Numbered from the stretch's first letter, positions 28,205-37,982 are shown. The stretch: 64,000 nt of DNA from Streptomyces echinoruber (GCF_014651135.1 NZ_BMWH01000001.1:245181-309180), one strand, 5' to 3'. Notes: generated from the letters alone by a model not told the origin. A program made the numbers and translations.

Positions 28205-31117
28205 CTACTCCCTCCCCTTGGCCGACGCGTTCCTGCGCGTCCTGCTCTTCGGGGTACGAGCAGCATCGCTGATCTTTTCCGCGGAGAGGATCTCCCGCAG
28301 GAACTTGCCCGTGTGGCTGGCCGGTACGCCCGCGACCTGCTCGGGCGTGCCCTCGGCCACGACGAGACCGCCGCCGGCGCCGCCCTCGGGACCCATGTCG
28401 ATGATCCAGTCGGCGGTCTTGATGACATCGAGGTTGTGCTCGATGACGATGACCGTGTTGCCCTTGTCGACCAGGCCGTTGAGCACCTTCAGCAGCTTGC
28501 TGATGTCCTCGAAGTGCAGACCGGTGGTCGGCTCGTCCAGGACGTAGACCGTGCGCCCGGTGGAGCGCTTCTGCAGCTCGCTGGCGAGCTTGACGCGCTG
28601 CGCCTCACCGCCGGACAGGGTGGTCGCGGACTGGCCGAGCCGGACGTAGCCGAGGCCGACGTCGTTGAGCGTCTTCAGGTGGCGGGAGATCGCCGGTACG
28701 GCCTCGAAGAAGTGCATCGCCTCCTCGATCGGCATGTTCAGCACGTCGGCGATGGACTTCCCCTTATAGTGGACCTCCAGGGTCTCCCGGTTGTAGCGGG
28801 CGCCGTGGCAGACCTCGCACGGGACGTACACGTCCGGGAGGAAGTTCATCTCGATCTTGATGGTGCCGTCGCCGGCGCAGTTCTCGCAGCGGCCGCCCTT
28901 GACGTTGAAGGAGAAGCGGCCCGGCTGGTAGCCGCGCACCTTCGCCTCGGTGGTCTCCGCGAACAGCTTGCGGATGTGGTCGAAGACGCCGGTGTACGTC
29001 GCCGGGTTGGACCGGGGAGTACGGCCGATGGGCGACTGGTCGACGTGCACCACCTTGTCGACGAGGTCGTCGCCCTCCACGCGCGTGTGCCGCCCCGGCA
29101 CGGTGCGGGCGCCGTTCAGCTCGCGCGCCAGGTGGGTGTAGAGGATGTCGTTGACCAGGGTCGACTTGCCGGAGCCGGAGACGCCCGTGACGGCGGTGAA
29201 CAGGCCGAGCGGGAAGGAGACGTCGATGTCCCTGAGGTTGTTCTCGCGGGCGCCGTGCACCGTGAGCTGCCGGGCGGGGTCGCGGGGGCGGCGCATCTCG
29301 GGCACCGGGATGGACTTCCGGCCGGAGAGGTACTGGCCGGTCTGGGACTCCTCGTTGGCGAGCAGTTCCTCCAGGGAGCCGCTGTGCACGACCCTGCCGC
29401 CGTGCTCACCGGCGCCGGGGCCGATGTCGACGATCCAGTCGGCGGTCTTGATGGTGTCCTCGTCGTGCTCGACGACGATGAGCGTGTTGCCCATGTCGCG
29501 CAGCCGGACCAGGGTCTCGATCAACCGGTGGTTGTCGCGCTGGTGCAGGCCGATGGACGGCTCGTCCAGGACGTACAGGACGCCGACGAGGCCGGAGCCG
29601 ATCTGGGTGGCCAGACGGATGCGCTGGGCCTCGCCGCCGGAGAGCGTGCCGGCCGCGCGGTTGAGCGACAGGTAGTCGAGGCCCACGTCGACCAGGAACC
29701 TGAGCCGCTCGTTGACCTCCTTCAGCACCCGCTCGGCGATCTTCTTGTCGCGGGCGGTGAGCTTGAGCCGGCCCAGGAAGTCCGCGCAGTCGCTGATCGA
29801 CATGGCGGAGACCTCGGCGATCGACTTGCCCATGATCGTCACCGCGAGGACGACGGGCTTCAGGCGCGTGCCCTCGCAGGCGGGGCAGGGCACTTCGCGC
29901 ATGTAGCCCTCGAAGCGCTCGCGGCTGGCGTCGCTCTCGGCCTCGCTGTGCCGGCGCTTGACGAACGGCACGGCGCCCTCGAAGGGCGTCGTGTACACGC
30001 GCTCGCGGCCGTACCGGTTGCGGTAGCGCACCTCGATCTGCGTCTTGTGCCCGTACAGCAGGGCCTTCTTGGCGCGCTGCGGCAGTCCGCCGAAGGGGAT
30101 GTCGGTGCGGAAGCCGAGGGCGTCGGCGAGGGCGCCGATCAGGCGGCCGAAGTAGTCCTTGGTGTGCCCGTGCGACCAGGGGTGGATGGCGCCCTCGTCG
30201 AGGGTCTTGTCCGGGTCCGGGACGATCAGTTCGGGGTCGACCTCCATGCGCGTGCCGATACCGGTGCACTCGGGGCAGGCGCCGAAGGGCGAGTTGAAGG
30301 AGAAGGAGCGCGGCTCCAGCTCCTCGAAGGAGAGGTCGTCGTACGGGCAGTACAGGTGCTCGGAGTACATGCGCTCGCGCTCGGGGTCGTCCTCGGGGAG
30401 ATCGACGAAGTCGAGCACGACCATGCCGCCGGACAGGCCGAGCGCGGTCTCCACGGAGTCGGTCAGGCGCCGCTTGGCGGACTCCTTCACCGTGAGGCGG
30501 TCGACGACCACCTCGATGGTGTGCTTCTCCTGCTTCTTCAGCGTCGGCGGATGGGAGAGCTGGATCGTCTGTCCGTCCACCCGCGCGCGGGAGTAGCCCT
30601 TGGCCTGGAGGTCGGCGAAGAGGTCGACGAACTCGCCCTTGCGCTCGCGCACCAGCGGCGACAGCACCTGGAAGCGGCTCCCCTCCGGCAGCTCCAGGAC
30701 CTTGTCGACGATCGCCTGCGGCGACTGGCGCGAGATGGGCCGGCCGCACTCGGGGCAGTGCGGCTTGCCGATGCGGGCGAAGAGCAGGCGCAGGTAGTCG
30801 TAGACCTCGGTGATGGTGCCGACCGTCGAGCGCGGGTTGCGCGAGGTCGACTTCTGGTCGATGGAGACCGCCGGGGACAGACCCTCGATGAAGTCGACGT
30901 CCGGCTTGTCCATCTGGCCCAGGAACTGCCGGGCGTACGAGGAGAGCGACTCCACGTAGCGTCGCTGGCCCTCGGCGAAGATCGTGTCGAAGGCCAGGGA
31001 GGACTTGCCCGATCCGGACAGGCCCGTGAAGACGATGAGGGCGTCTCTGGGCAGGTCGAGCGAGACGTTCTTCAGGTTGTGTTCGCGCGCGCCACGGACG
31101 ATGAGACGGTCGGCCAC
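28205..31117 (-). CDS. uvrA: Excinuclease ABC subunit A
   Basis: This damage-sensing ATPase of nucleotide excision repair loads UvrB. It has about 970 residues. Domains in order: ATPase I with Walker [10 protein letters not shown], a zinc module with CPECG, the UvrB-binding and insertion domains, signature LSGGEAQRI, ATPase II with Walker [10 protein letters not shown], the damage-contacting zinc finger (CENCAGDGT ... CEVCHG) and LSGGEAQRV. The tail is short ([13 protein letters not shown]) compared with the long Ala/Lys-rich tails I recall in other streptomycetes. I chose the second GTG (31117) because AAAGG lies 11 nt before it; the frame is open four codons further. A perfect PafBC-type promoter is 57-79 bp upstream. 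Confidence 0.96.
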   Translation of the reverse strand: MADRLIVRGAREHNLKNVSLDLPRDALIVFTGLSGSGKSSLAFDTIFAEGQRRYVESLSSYARQFLGQMDKPDVDFIEGLSPAVSIDQKSTSRNPRSTVGTITEVYDYLRLLFARIGKPHCPECGRPISRQSPQAIVDKVLELPEGSRFQVLSPLVRERKGEFVDLFADLQAKGYSRARVDGQTIQLSHPPTLKKQEKHTIEVVVDRLTVKESAKRRLTDSVETALGLSGGMVVLDFVDLPEDDPERERMYSEHLYCPYDDLSFEELEPRSFSFNSPFGACPECTGIGTRMEVDPELIVPDPDKTLDEGAIHPWSHGHTKDYFGRLIGALADALGFRTDIPFGGLPQRAKKALLYGHKTQIEVRYRNRYGRERVYTTPFEGAVPFVKRRHSEAESDASRERFEGYMREVPCPACEGTRLKPVVLAVTIMGKSIAEVSAMSISDCADFLGRLKLTARDKKIAERVLKEVNERLRFLVDVGLDYLSLNRAAGTLSGGEAQRIRLATQIGSGLVGVLYVLDEPSIGLHQRDNHRLIETLVRLRDMGNTLIVVEHDEDTIKTADWIVDIGPGAGEHGGRVVHSGSLEELLANEESQTGQYLSGRKSIPVPEMRRPRDPARQLTVHGARENNLRDIDVSFPLGLFTAVTGVSGSGKSTLVNDILYTHLARELNGARTVPGRHTRVEGDDLVDKVVHVDQSPIGRTPRSNPATYTGVFDHIRKLFAETTEAKVRGYQPGRFSFNVKGGRCENCAGDGTIKIEMNFLPDVYVPCEVCHGARYNRETLEVHYKGKSIADVLNMPIEEAMHFFEAVPAISRHLKTLNDVGLGYVRLGQSATTLSGGEAQRVKLASELQKRSTGRTVYVLDEPTTGLHFEDISKLLKVLNGLVDKGNTVIVIEHNLDVIKTADWIIDMGPEGGAGGGLVVAEGTPEQVAGVPASHTGKFLREILSAEKISDAARTPKSRTRRNASAKGRE

Positions 31118-31173
31118 GCCGGTCCGCACCTTTCTTGAGAGAAGTGACAGGGGCGGGGCCCCCGTGTTTTCTC

Positions 31174-31196
31174 AGACTAGGGGGAGCCACTGACAA
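31174..31196 (-). promoter_or_regulatory. PafBC/RecA-NDp-type promoter of uvrA
   Basis: Minus strand: TTGTCAGTG (31196-31188), 8 nt, TAGTCT (31179-31174). It matches the mycobacterial damage-promoter consensus at every fixed position. The predicted mRNA leader is about 50 nt. Confidence 0.8.
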
Positions 31197-31328
31197 CGCC
31201 GGTCGGATTCCCGGTTCCGCACACAGTCCCGGACCATCCAGCATGCCCGACGCCGCACACGACCCTATAGCACGTACATTCGATTAACGGGGCTGGTCCG
31301 CCTTCTTCACCCGAAGGTGTGGCGCGGC

Positions 31329-31334
31329 TAGGGT
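31329..31334 (+). promoter_or_regulatory. -10 box of a leaderless promoter
   Basis: TAGGGT ends 7 nt before the ATG at 31342, with no Shine-Dalgarno sequence. The intergenic region is shared with divergent uvrA. Confidence 0.55.
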
Positions 31335-31341
31335 CGGCCCC

Positions 31342-32028
31342 ATGATGGATCACGCGCGCGACCTGGCGTCTGTACGCGACGCGACGGAACGGCTGCTCAC
31401 CGCAGCGGCCAAGCTGGACAACGCGGCTGTGACACAACCGTCACGGCTGCCCGGCTGGACCCGCGGCCATGTGCTCGCCCACCTCGCCCGCAACGCGGAC
31501 GCCCTCGTGAACGTCCTCCAGGGGCGCCCCATGTACGCCTCCGCGCAGGCCCGGGACGCCGACATCGAGCGGGACGCCCCGCGCCCCCTGGACGCCCAGC
31601 TCGCCGATGTGCGCGACAGCGCAGCCCGCTTCCAGGAGGCGGCGGCCGCGCCCGCGGACTGGTCACGCACCGTGGAACTGCGCAACGGGGTCACCGACTC
31701 CGCATCCCGGGTGCCCTTCCGGCGGTGGATCGAGGTCGAGTTGCACCACGTCGACCTCGGGATCGGCTACGAACTGGAGGACCTGCCGGCCGAGTTCACC
31801 GAGCGCGAGATCGAGTTCCTCGTCGAGCGCTTCTCCGGCCACCCGGACGTGCCGCCGGTCCACCTCACCGACGGCCGGCGCGGCTGGCGCACCGGCCGGG
31901 AGGCCGAAGGGCTCGGGGTCACCGTCCGGGGCACGCGCGCCGACCTCCTCGGCTGGCTCGCGGGGCGGCGCGACGGGGCCGCGCTCAGTGTCCAGGGCGG
32001 TCCGCTGCCGACGCTGCCGCCGCTGTGA
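31342..32028 (+). CDS. Maleylpyruvate isomerase family mycothiol-dependent enzyme
   Basis: This 228-residue protein has the DinB-like four-helix bundle of mycothiol-dependent enzymes: DLASVRDATERLLTAAAKLDNA, LPGWTRGHVLAHLARNADAL with a metal-ligand histidine, and VEVELHHVDLGIGYELEDLP with further histidines. A C-terminal SCP2-like portion follows (TRADLLGWLAGRRDG). Members use mycothiol for isomerisation or S-transfer; the substrate here is unknown. The start is supported by a leaderless -10 box 7 nt upstream. It is divergent from uvrA, a position conserved in Streptomyces. Confidence 0.88.
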   Translation: MMDHARDLASVRDATERLLTAAAKLDNAAVTQPSRLPGWTRGHVLAHLARNADALVNVLQGRPMYASAQARDADIERDAPRPLDAQLADVRDSAARFQEAAAAPADWSRTVELRNGVTDSASRVPFRRWIEVELHHVDLGIGYELEDLPAEFTEREIEFLVERFSGHPDVPPVHLTDGRRGWRTGREAEGLGVTVRGTRADLLGWLAGRRDGAALSVQGGPLPTLPPL

Positions 32029-32208
32029 CCGCCGCCGTGCCCCCGCTGCCGCCACTGTCGCTGCGCCCCGCCGCTGCGGGCCCCGAGCTCCGCGGCTGCG
32101 GGCGCGGCGTCCCGGGCGGCGGAGCCGGGCACGGACGGGCGGAGGCGGCTGTCACGCCCCTGGCGGTTGTGCGTCTCGCTGCACGGGGGCGGCCGCTCAT
32201 CGCCGCTA

Positions 32209-32214
32209 TAGGCT
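32209..32214 (+). promoter_or_regulatory. -10 box of a leaderless promoter
   Basis: TAGGCT ends 6 nt before the ATG at 32221; no Shine-Dalgarno sequence is present. Confidence 0.55.
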
Positions 32215-32220
32215 GCCGTC

Positions 32221-32877
32221 ATGACGTACAGCGGAGCGGTGAAGGTCGGCGGCCCCGCCGACGTGCACGAGCTGCAGGACCTGATCATCACCAAGATCGC
32301 GGTCGGGCCGATGGAGAACAACTCCTACCTGCTGCGCTGCCGGGCCACCGACGAACAGCTGCTGATCGACGCGGCCGACGAGGCCCGGACGCTGCTCGGC
32401 ATGATCGGTGACGACGGCCTCGCCTCGGTCGTGACCACCCACCGGCACCCCGACCACTGGCAGGCGCTCGCCGAGGTGGTGGCGGCCACCGGGGCCCGCA
32501 CGTACGCGGGCCGGTACGACGCCGAGGGCATCCCGGTGCCGACCGACGTCCTCGTCGACGACGGCGACGTGCTGCGGGTCGGACGGGTGGAGCTCACCGC
32601 GCGCCACCTCGTCGGGCACACGCCGGGCTCGATCGCGCTGGTCTACGACGACCCGCACGGGCATCCGCACGTATTCACCGGCGACTGCCTCTTCCCGGGC
32701 GGGGTGGGCAACACACACCGGGACCCCAAGGCGTTCGCCAGCCTGATCCACGACGTGGAGACCAAGCTCTTCGACGTGCTCCCGGACGAGACCTGGATCT
32801 ACCCGGGCCACGGCAACGACACCACGCTCGGCGCGGAGCGGCCCCACCTGCCGGAGTGGCACGCACGCGGCTGGTGA
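32221..32877 (+). CDS. MBL-fold metallo-hydrolase, glyoxalase II-like
   Basis: This 218-residue metallo-beta-lactamase-fold hydrolase has the binuclear metal motif THRHPDHW, then LVGHTPGSIALV, FTGDCLFPGGVGNTHRD and the final YPGHGNDT histidine. It resembles the hydroxyacylglutathione-hydrolase subgroup and may work on a mycothiol thioester, given the neighbouring mycothiol-type gene; that is inference. It is probably transcribed from its own leaderless promoter. Confidence 0.88.
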   Translation: MTYSGAVKVGGPADVHELQDLIITKIAVGPMENNSYLLRCRATDEQLLIDAADEARTLLGMIGDDGLASVVTTHRHPDHWQALAEVVAATGARTYAGRYDAEGIPVPTDVLVDDGDVLRVGRVELTARHLVGHTPGSIALVYDDPHGHPHVFTGDCLFPGGVGNTHRDPKAFASLIHDVETKLFDVLPDETWIYPGHGNDTTLGAERPHLPEWHARGW

Positions 32878-32894
32878 CCGCGGCGTCGGGGTGA

Positions 32895-32938
32895 GCCCGG
32901 GACGGGCGCGCGCTCCGGGCGCCGCGCCCGTCCCGGGC
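32895..32938. terminator. Strong bidirectional hairpin terminator
   Basis: Perfect 16-bp inverted repeat (GCCCGGGACGGGCGCG) with a 12-nt loop, 18 bp after the MBL stop and before the convergent aroQ. Confidence 0.85.
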
Positions 32939-32953
32939 ACCCCGCCAGCAGGC

Positions 32954-32992
32954 CCGGCCGACACGTCCGGCCGACACGTCCGGCCGACGCAC
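32954..32992 (+). repeat. 13-bp tandem repeat, intergenic
   Basis: Three units of CCGGCCGACACGT, the third with changes at its end. The remaining 32993-33325 is GC-rich non-coding sequence with no recognisable gene. Confidence 0.75.
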
Positions 32993-33325
32993 GCGCCGGC
33001 ACGCGGGTCACCGTGTCCGATCAACACGCCCGGCCGGGAAAGCCGTTCGTTCGCCTGCGCCGCGCCTCGGCGTGCACCGGCGCATAGAAGCGCGCGCCGG
33101 GCGCGCCCCGTGTGAATCGTCCACACGCATTGGTGCCCCGCGCACGCTCCCCCGGCCGCTTCTCGCGCAGTCAACTGGGGGCAACCCCCCGCAGGATGAC
33201 GGCTCCTGCCGGGTGTGGGCCGCCGGTCCCCATCCCCGCCCTCGGCCGGCGGCCCCCGCCCGTCCCTCGGCCCCACGCCGGGCCGGCATCCGCGGTCGGC
33301 GGCCCGACGGTTCGAGGTCCACGCC

Positions 33326-33799
33326 TCAGGTCTCGGTCTGCCCGGCACCCACCAGTGCCGCGATCCGCTCCACGCCGAACACGTACCCCTGCACCCCGCA
33401 TCCCGCGATCACGCCGTCGGCCCGCAGCGACACGTAGGAATGGTGCCGGAAGGACTCCCTCTTGTGGATGTTGGAGATGTGCACCTCCACCACCGGCATG
33501 CCGTCGCAGGCGTTGAGGGCGTCCAGGATCGCCACGGAGGTGTGCGAGTAGGCGCCGGGGTTGATGACGATGCCGCAGTGGTGCAGCCGTGCCTCGTGAA
33601 TCCAGTCGACCAGCTCGCCCTCGTGGTTGGACTGGCGGAAGTCCACCCTGCCGCCGTGCGCGGCGGCCGCCTTGGCACACAGGGCCTCGACGTCGGCGAG
33701 TGTGTCGGAGCCGTAGATCTCGGGCTGGCGCTGTCCGAGCAGATTCAGGTTGGGGCCGTTGAGAATCATGATCGGGGCGCTGGCCAGGGTGCGGGGCAC
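33326..33799 (-). CDS. aroQ: Type II 3-dehydroquinate dehydratase
   Basis: Third step of the shikimate pathway (3-dehydroquinate to 3-dehydroshikimate). The 157-residue protein shows the type II signature [19 protein letters not shown] with the catalytic Tyr, [29 protein letters not shown] and [18 protein letters not shown]. The GTG start at 33799 has GGAGG 4 nt before it, so the additional 21 upstream open codons are not used. It is encoded alone, outside any aro cluster. Confidence 0.95.
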   Translation of the reverse strand: MPRTLASAPIMILNGPNLNLLGQRQPEIYGSDTLADVEALCAKAAAAHGGRVDFRQSNHEGELVDWIHEARLHHCGIVINPGAYSHTSVAILDALNACDGMPVVEVHISNIHKRESFRHHSYVSLRADGVIAGCGVQGYVFGVERIAALVGAGQTET

Positions 33800-33980
33800 T
33801 GTTCCTCCGGTCCGTCGACGGGGCGGTCCGCTCACGACCGCTGCTGGGACCCGGTCTATCACGGTGCGCCGGGGCGGTCGGCGGGGTGTCCGGAGACCTG
33901 CCGCTCCCGGCGCCGGTCCGGCGCGGCCCGCCTGCCGGCTCCGGGGCGGAAGGCCCGCGGTGCTCCTTCCCCGGTCGCCG

Positions 33981-35012
33981 TCAGGCGTCGGCGTTGTGCT
34001 TCGCGAGGCTGCCGCCGCGCTCTTGCTCCCGCTCCTGTTCCTGCTCCTGTTCCTGCGTTTCCTCTGCCGCCGTCTGCCTGCTGGACGCCAGGAGGCTGGT
34101 GACCGTGGTGACGGTGAGGACCGCGCAGATCACGCCGAGGGAGACCGGGATGCTGATCTCCGGGACGTGGACGCCGGACTCGTGCAGCGCGTGCAGCACC
34201 AGCTTCACGCCGATGAAGCCCAGGATGACCGACAGGCCGTAGGACAGGTGGACCAGCTTCTTCAGCAGGCCGCCGATGAGGAAGTACAGCTGCCGCAGGC
34301 CCATCAGCGCGAAAGCGTTGGCGGTGAAGACGATGTACGGGTCCTGCGTCAGGCCGAAGATCGCCGGAATCGAGTCGAGTGCGAAGAGCACGTCGGTGGT
34401 GCCGATCGCCAGCATCACGACGAGCATCGGCGTCATGACGCGCTTGCCGTTCTGCCGTATCCACAGCTTGGTGCCGTGGTAGCGGTCGGCCACGCCGAAG
34501 CGGCGCTCGGCCCACTTCAGGGCCTTGTTCTCCTTGTACTCCTCCTCCTTCTCGTCCGTACGGGCCTCGACGATCAGCTTCCAGGCGGTCCAGATCAGGA
34601 AGGCGCCGAAGAGGTAGAACACCCAGGAGAAGCCGGCGATGATCGCGGCGCCCGCGGCGATGAAGAGGGCTCGCATGACCAGGGCTATGAGCACGCCCAC
34701 GAGGAGCACCCGCTGCTGGTACTGCGACGGCACCGCGAACTTCGCCATGATCAGGACGAAGACGAAGAGGTTGTCGACGCTGAGGGACTTCTCGGTGATG
34801 AAGCCCGCGAAGAACTCGCCGGCGGGCGGGCCGCCGCCGAAGACCAGCAGGCCGAGCCCGAAGAGGCCGGCCAGCGCGATCCACACGGCCGTCCAGATCC
34901 CGGCTTCCTTGAGGGATACGTCGTGGGGTTTGCGGCCGATGAAGAAATCGACCGCGATCAGGGCACTCAGGCCCGCGATGGTCAGGACCCACAGGGTCAT
35001 CGACACGTCCAC
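33981..35012 (-). CDS. TerC family membrane protein, probable metal (Mn) exporter
   Basis: This 343-residue protein has about nine transmembrane segments. It carries the TerC signatures [18 protein letters not shown] and [17 protein letters not shown], whose acidic residues bind metal. The cytosolic loop [18 protein letters not shown] and the C-terminal Glu/Gln repeat ([17 protein letters not shown]) are highly charged. The GTG start at 35012 is fixed by GGAGG 4 nt upstream. The leader carries a probable yybP-ykoY manganese riboswitch, consistent with an Alx/MntP-like role. It lies downstream of two TerD-domain genes on the same strand. Confidence 0.9.
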   Translation of the reverse strand: MDVSMTLWVLTIAGLSALIAVDFFIGRKPHDVSLKEAGIWTAVWIALAGLFGLGLLVFGGGPPAGEFFAGFITEKSLSVDNLFVFVLIMAKFAVPSQYQQRVLLVGVLIALVMRALFIAAGAAIIAGFSWVFYLFGAFLIWTAWKLIVEARTDEKEEEYKENKALKWAERRFGVADRYHGTKLWIRQNGKRVMTPMLVVMLAIGTTDVLFALDSIPAIFGLTQDPYIVFTANAFALMGLRQLYFLIGGLLKKLVHLSYGLSVILGFIGVKLVLHALHESGVHVPEISIPVSLGVICAVLTVTTVTSLLASSRQTAAEETQEQEQEQEREQERGGSLAKHNADA

Positions 35013-35055
35013 TGCGCCTCCGGCAGTCGTCACGGCAAGGGTTCGTCGTCACTAC

Positions 35056-35188
35056 CGGAGGTCTCTTCCACCCGCCGCGGCCGGTCGCGTGCACGGGACG
35101 CGTCCGGAAGCCACGGGTCGGCGCCCCGGGATCCGGCCGGATCCGTACTGACGGGAACGCCGCAGCAGTCAGGGAGTACTCCCCTCCG
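35056..35188 (-). ncRNA. Probable yybP-ykoY (manganese) riboswitch
   Basis: On the minus strand the 5' arm CGGAGG (35188-35183) leads into GGAGTA, the conserved loop of this class. It pairs with CCTCCG (35061-35056), preceded by AGAGA, matching the conserved AGACC-type 3' element. Between them lies a helix GGCG/CGCC holding a CCCGTCAGTAC loop and a capped GGATCC/GGATCC stem, as in the second metal-binding helix of the class. It sits about 45 nt before a TerC gene, the best-known partner of this riboswitch. Confidence 0.7.
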
Positions 35189-35297
35189 TACGGACGACAG
35201 TACCCCAATGACCAAGGATTGGTAAAGACCCAGGCAAAGAAAACCCAAATCGCCAGCTCAGAGGCCCTTTACCAGGCTTGACCGCGGCCTTGTGGCG

Positions 35298-37343
35298 TCA
35301 GGGCACCCAAGGGCGCCGTGCCGCCGCGACCCGGCCGAGCACCTGCCGGAGGACCTGGCTGCCCGGCGGGACGCGGCAGGGCTCATAGGTCCAGGCGTGA
35401 CCGACCCAGGGATCGGCCAGGTGGTCGTCGGGGACGGGCGTCAGACGCAGCAGCGAGCGCCACAGCGGGTCGAGCAGCGGGCCGTAGGCGGCGGCGTCCT
35501 CGCGGTCGGCGACCATGAGCAGATGGACGCCGACGCCCGGGCCCTCGTCCGCGAGGTAGCGCAGCCGGGTCACGGCGCGGTCGTCGAATCCGTACGGGAA
35601 GTCGTTGACGATCAGCAGCTGCCGGGAGGTGTCCAGGCCGGGCGGCAGCGCGTCGGCGGCTCCGCCGCGCACGGCCATCTGCACCAGGTCGACGCGCTCG
35701 GTCAGGCGGGCGAGGACGTCGGTCACGCCTGCGGCGCCCCGGGCGGGCGGGACGGCCAGCACGCCGCTGTCCACGAGCGGTGCCAGCGCCCGGGCGCCGG
35801 AGGCGGCCGGGTCGATGACCTGGACGCCGCACTCGCCCGGCGGGTGCGCGGCCAGCAGCCGGGCCGCGAGCCCCACCGCCGTCTCCAGCGCCGCCTGCCG
35901 CCGCTCGCCGGCGTCGCCGGCCGGCCCCGCGGAGGAGCCGGTGCGGCCGCTGTCGATCCACAGGCCGCGCTCCAGCGGCAGCCGCATGAGGAACGGGATG
36001 CGCAGCGTGCCGCTCTCGGGCAGGTGGAGGTCCCCCAGCCGGATGGCCTGCGGACTCTCCTGCGGTACGCGGTAGCCGTGCCACACCGGGCTGTCCCAGC
36101 GGGCGTAGGCCGGGGGCAGCGCGGGTTCGACGACGTCCGACTCGGCGGTCAGCTGGGCGAGGTCGCGGTCCAGTACGGCCCTGGCCCGGTCGACGAGCTC
36201 GCCGTGCCGGGCGCGGGCCGCCTCCCGGGCGGCGTCTCCCTGTCCGCCGATCCTGCTGCGCGGGTCGGACAGGATCTGGTCGAGTTCCTTCTCCAGGCGT
36301 GTGTCGGCGAACTGTACGGCGCTGCGGTAGGCGGCGGTGGTGCGGGCCAGGTCCTCGAACATGCCCCAGACCTGGTTGTAGAGGCGTTCCTCCATGCTCC
36401 AGCCGGGCGCGTCGCCCGCGACGGGCGGCGCGGGCCGGCCGGGCGGGGGTTCGGGCGCGGGGGGCGGGGAGGAGGGCGGTGCGGCCGGGCGCCGCCGGGG
36501 GTGCTGGTAGTCGACCGGGCCGCCCGCTGGGGGCACCGGCCGGGAGGCGGACGTCCCGGCCGATGGCATGCCCGGCCGGGGCGCCCGGCCGCCGGGCGCG
36601 GGGGCCGGTTCGTGGGCGGTGTACGGCGGTGCCGCGTCGTGCGTGGCGGCCGGGGTGCCGGTCGGTCCCTCGGGCAGCGCGGCCGGCGTGCCGGCACCAC
36701 CGCCGTGCGCCGCCGCACCAGCCGGTGTGCCGGCCTGCCCGGAGCGGTCGTGGTGCGCCGGGCGCGGCGGCGGTGCCGGTACCGAGAGGGCGAGCCCGCG
36801 GGCCACGGCCTCGTGGATGGCGGCCGCGAGCCGGTGCGCCTCGGTGAGGCCCTGGTCGGCGAGGAGGTCGGCGAGTCCGCCGGTGTATCCCTGGCCGACG
36901 GCGCGGACCTTCCAGGTGCCCTGGCGACGGTAGAACTCCAGGGCGATCAGGGCGGACTCGGTGTCCAGACCGGTGACGGTGTAGTCGGCGACCGGCGTGC
37001 CGTCAGGGGCGGTGACCGCGGCGAACGGAGCGGCGGCGGCGCCGAACCGGGCCGGGCCGCCGGTGCCGACCGGCAGCGCGAGCACGACGTGGAGGCGGTG
37101 CGCGGCGTCCGGGAGGGCGTCCAGGTCGAGAGCGAGACGGTGCCGGGCGGCCGCCTGCCGAGAGACCTCCACACCGGGCAGGACGGGTGCGCCGGGGTGG
37201 GCCACCCACTCGGCGCCGCGCACCCTGTCCCGGTCGTCGCTCAGTGTGGCCGCGGCGACGATCGGCGTGCCGGCCGAGACGCGGACCTCCAGACGGGTCT
37301 GGGTGAGCGGGTGGTTCTGCCCCCGCACCAGCTCGGCCGTCAT
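35298..37343 (-). CDS. TerD-domain protein with C-terminal FtsK/EssC-like domain
   Basis: This 681-residue fusion has three parts. Residues 1-180 form a TerD-like domain (AELVRGQNHPL ... ADYTVTGLDTESALIALEFYRRQGTWKVRAVGQGYTGGL, quoted in pieces). Residues about 190-310 are a Pro/Ala-rich linker. Residues about 320-681 hold a helical stretch (VWGMFEDLARTTAAYRSAV) and a fold resembling FtsK/SpoIIIE-type ATPases (RIPFLMRLPLERGLWID, LIVNDFPYGFDDRAV, GVHLLMVADRED). I see no Walker A lysine motif, so ATPase activity is doubtful. Comparative work on Ter stress systems has linked TerD to DNA-processing partners. It lies between terD and terC on the same strand. Confidence 0.75.
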   Translation of the reverse strand: MTAELVRGQNHPLTQTRLEVRVSAGTPIVAAATLSDDRDRVRGAEWVAHPGAPVLPGVEVSRQAAARHRLALDLDALPDAAHRLHVVLALPVGTGGPARFGAAAAPFAAVTAPDGTPVADYTVTGLDTESALIALEFYRRQGTWKVRAVGQGYTGGLADLLADQGLTEAHRLAAAIHEAVARGLALSVPAPPPRPAHHDRSGQAGTPAGAAAHGGGAGTPAALPEGPTGTPAATHDAAPPYTAHEPAPAPGGRAPRPGMPSAGTSASRPVPPAGGPVDYQHPRRRPAAPPSSPPPAPEPPPGRPAPPVAGDAPGWSMEERLYNQVWGMFEDLARTTAAYRSAVQFADTRLEKELDQILSDPRSRIGGQGDAAREAARARHGELVDRARAVLDRDLAQLTAESDVVEPALPPAYARWDSPVWHGYRVPQESPQAIRLGDLHLPESGTLRIPFLMRLPLERGLWIDSGRTGSSAGPAGDAGERRQAALETAVGLAARLLAAHPPGECGVQVIDPAASGARALAPLVDSGVLAVPPARGAAGVTDVLARLTERVDLVQMAVRGGAADALPPGLDTSRQLLIVNDFPYGFDDRAVTRLRYLADEGPGVGVHLLMVADREDAAAYGPLLDPLWRSLLRLTPVPDDHLADPWVGHAWTYEPCRVPPGSQVLRQVLGRVAAARRPWVP

Positions 37344-37403
37344 CGCCTTCTGCCCCCTGTGTCGCCCCTGTGTCGTTGTCTGCCGTCGTGCCGCCGGGCC
37401 CCG

Positions 37404-37982
37404 CTACAGGTAGGGCATGATCGTCGGCATCAGGTCCTGGAAGGTGCGGCCATTGGCCGGGGCGCCGATGGCGGTCATCGTCCAGCCCGTGCCCGAACGG
37501 TGGACCTTGGCCATGATCTGGGCGGTGTAGGCGCCGCCGCCCGCCAGGGTGTAGCGGGCGAGTTCCTGGCCGTTGGTCTCGTCGACCAGGCGGCAGAAGG
37601 CGTTCTGCACCTCCTGGAAGGTCTGGCCCGTGAAGGAGTTCACGGTGAAGACGATCTGGTCGATGTGGACCGGGACCCGCTGCAGGTCGACGAGGATCGC
37701 CTCGTCGTCGCCGCCCTGCCCGGCACCGCCGACGAGGTTGTCACCGGTGTGCCGCACGGACCCGTCGTCGCTGACCAGGTGGCGGAAGAACACGACGTCG
37801 ACGGGCTGCTTGTCGGCGAAGAGCACGGCGGAGGCGTCGAGGTCGATCTCCCGCGTACGGGAGCCGAACAGGCCACGGCGCGGCGCCGCCTGCCAGCCGA
37901 GACCCATACGGACCGCGGTCAGGCTGCCCCCGTCGTTCTTCTGCAGACTGATGGCCTGACCCTTGGTCAAGTTGACGGTCAC
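37404..37982 (-). CDS. TerD family calcium-binding stress protein
   Basis: This 192-residue protein has the full TerD fold: N-terminal VNLTKGQAISLQK, the calcium site GDNLVGGAGQGGDDEAILVDL (split here only by quotation), and VNSFTGQTFQEVQNAF. TerD proteins bind calcium and belong to tellurite and general stress systems. The GTG start follows GAGAGGGGAA. It is the first gene of a minus-strand set TerD, TerD-FtsK-like fusion, TerC; the riboswitch before TerC suggests the last gene also has separate control. Confidence 0.93.
   Translation of the reverse strand: MTVNLTKGQAISLQKNDGGSLTAVRMGLGWQAAPRRGLFGSRTREIDLDASAVLFADKQPVDVVFFRHLVSDDGSVRHTGDNLVGGAGQGGDDEAILVDLQRVPVHIDQIVFTVNSFTGQTFQEVQNAFCRLVDETNGQELARYTLAGGGAYTAQIMAKVHRSGTGWTMTAIGAPANGRTFQDLMPTIMPYL

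Noticed and set aside
31261..31300. A possible LexA (SOS) box upstream of uvrA (TCGAATGTACGT)
   Set aside because: It matches only a half-site of the Gram-positive consensus, and the PafBC-type promoter explains the region better.
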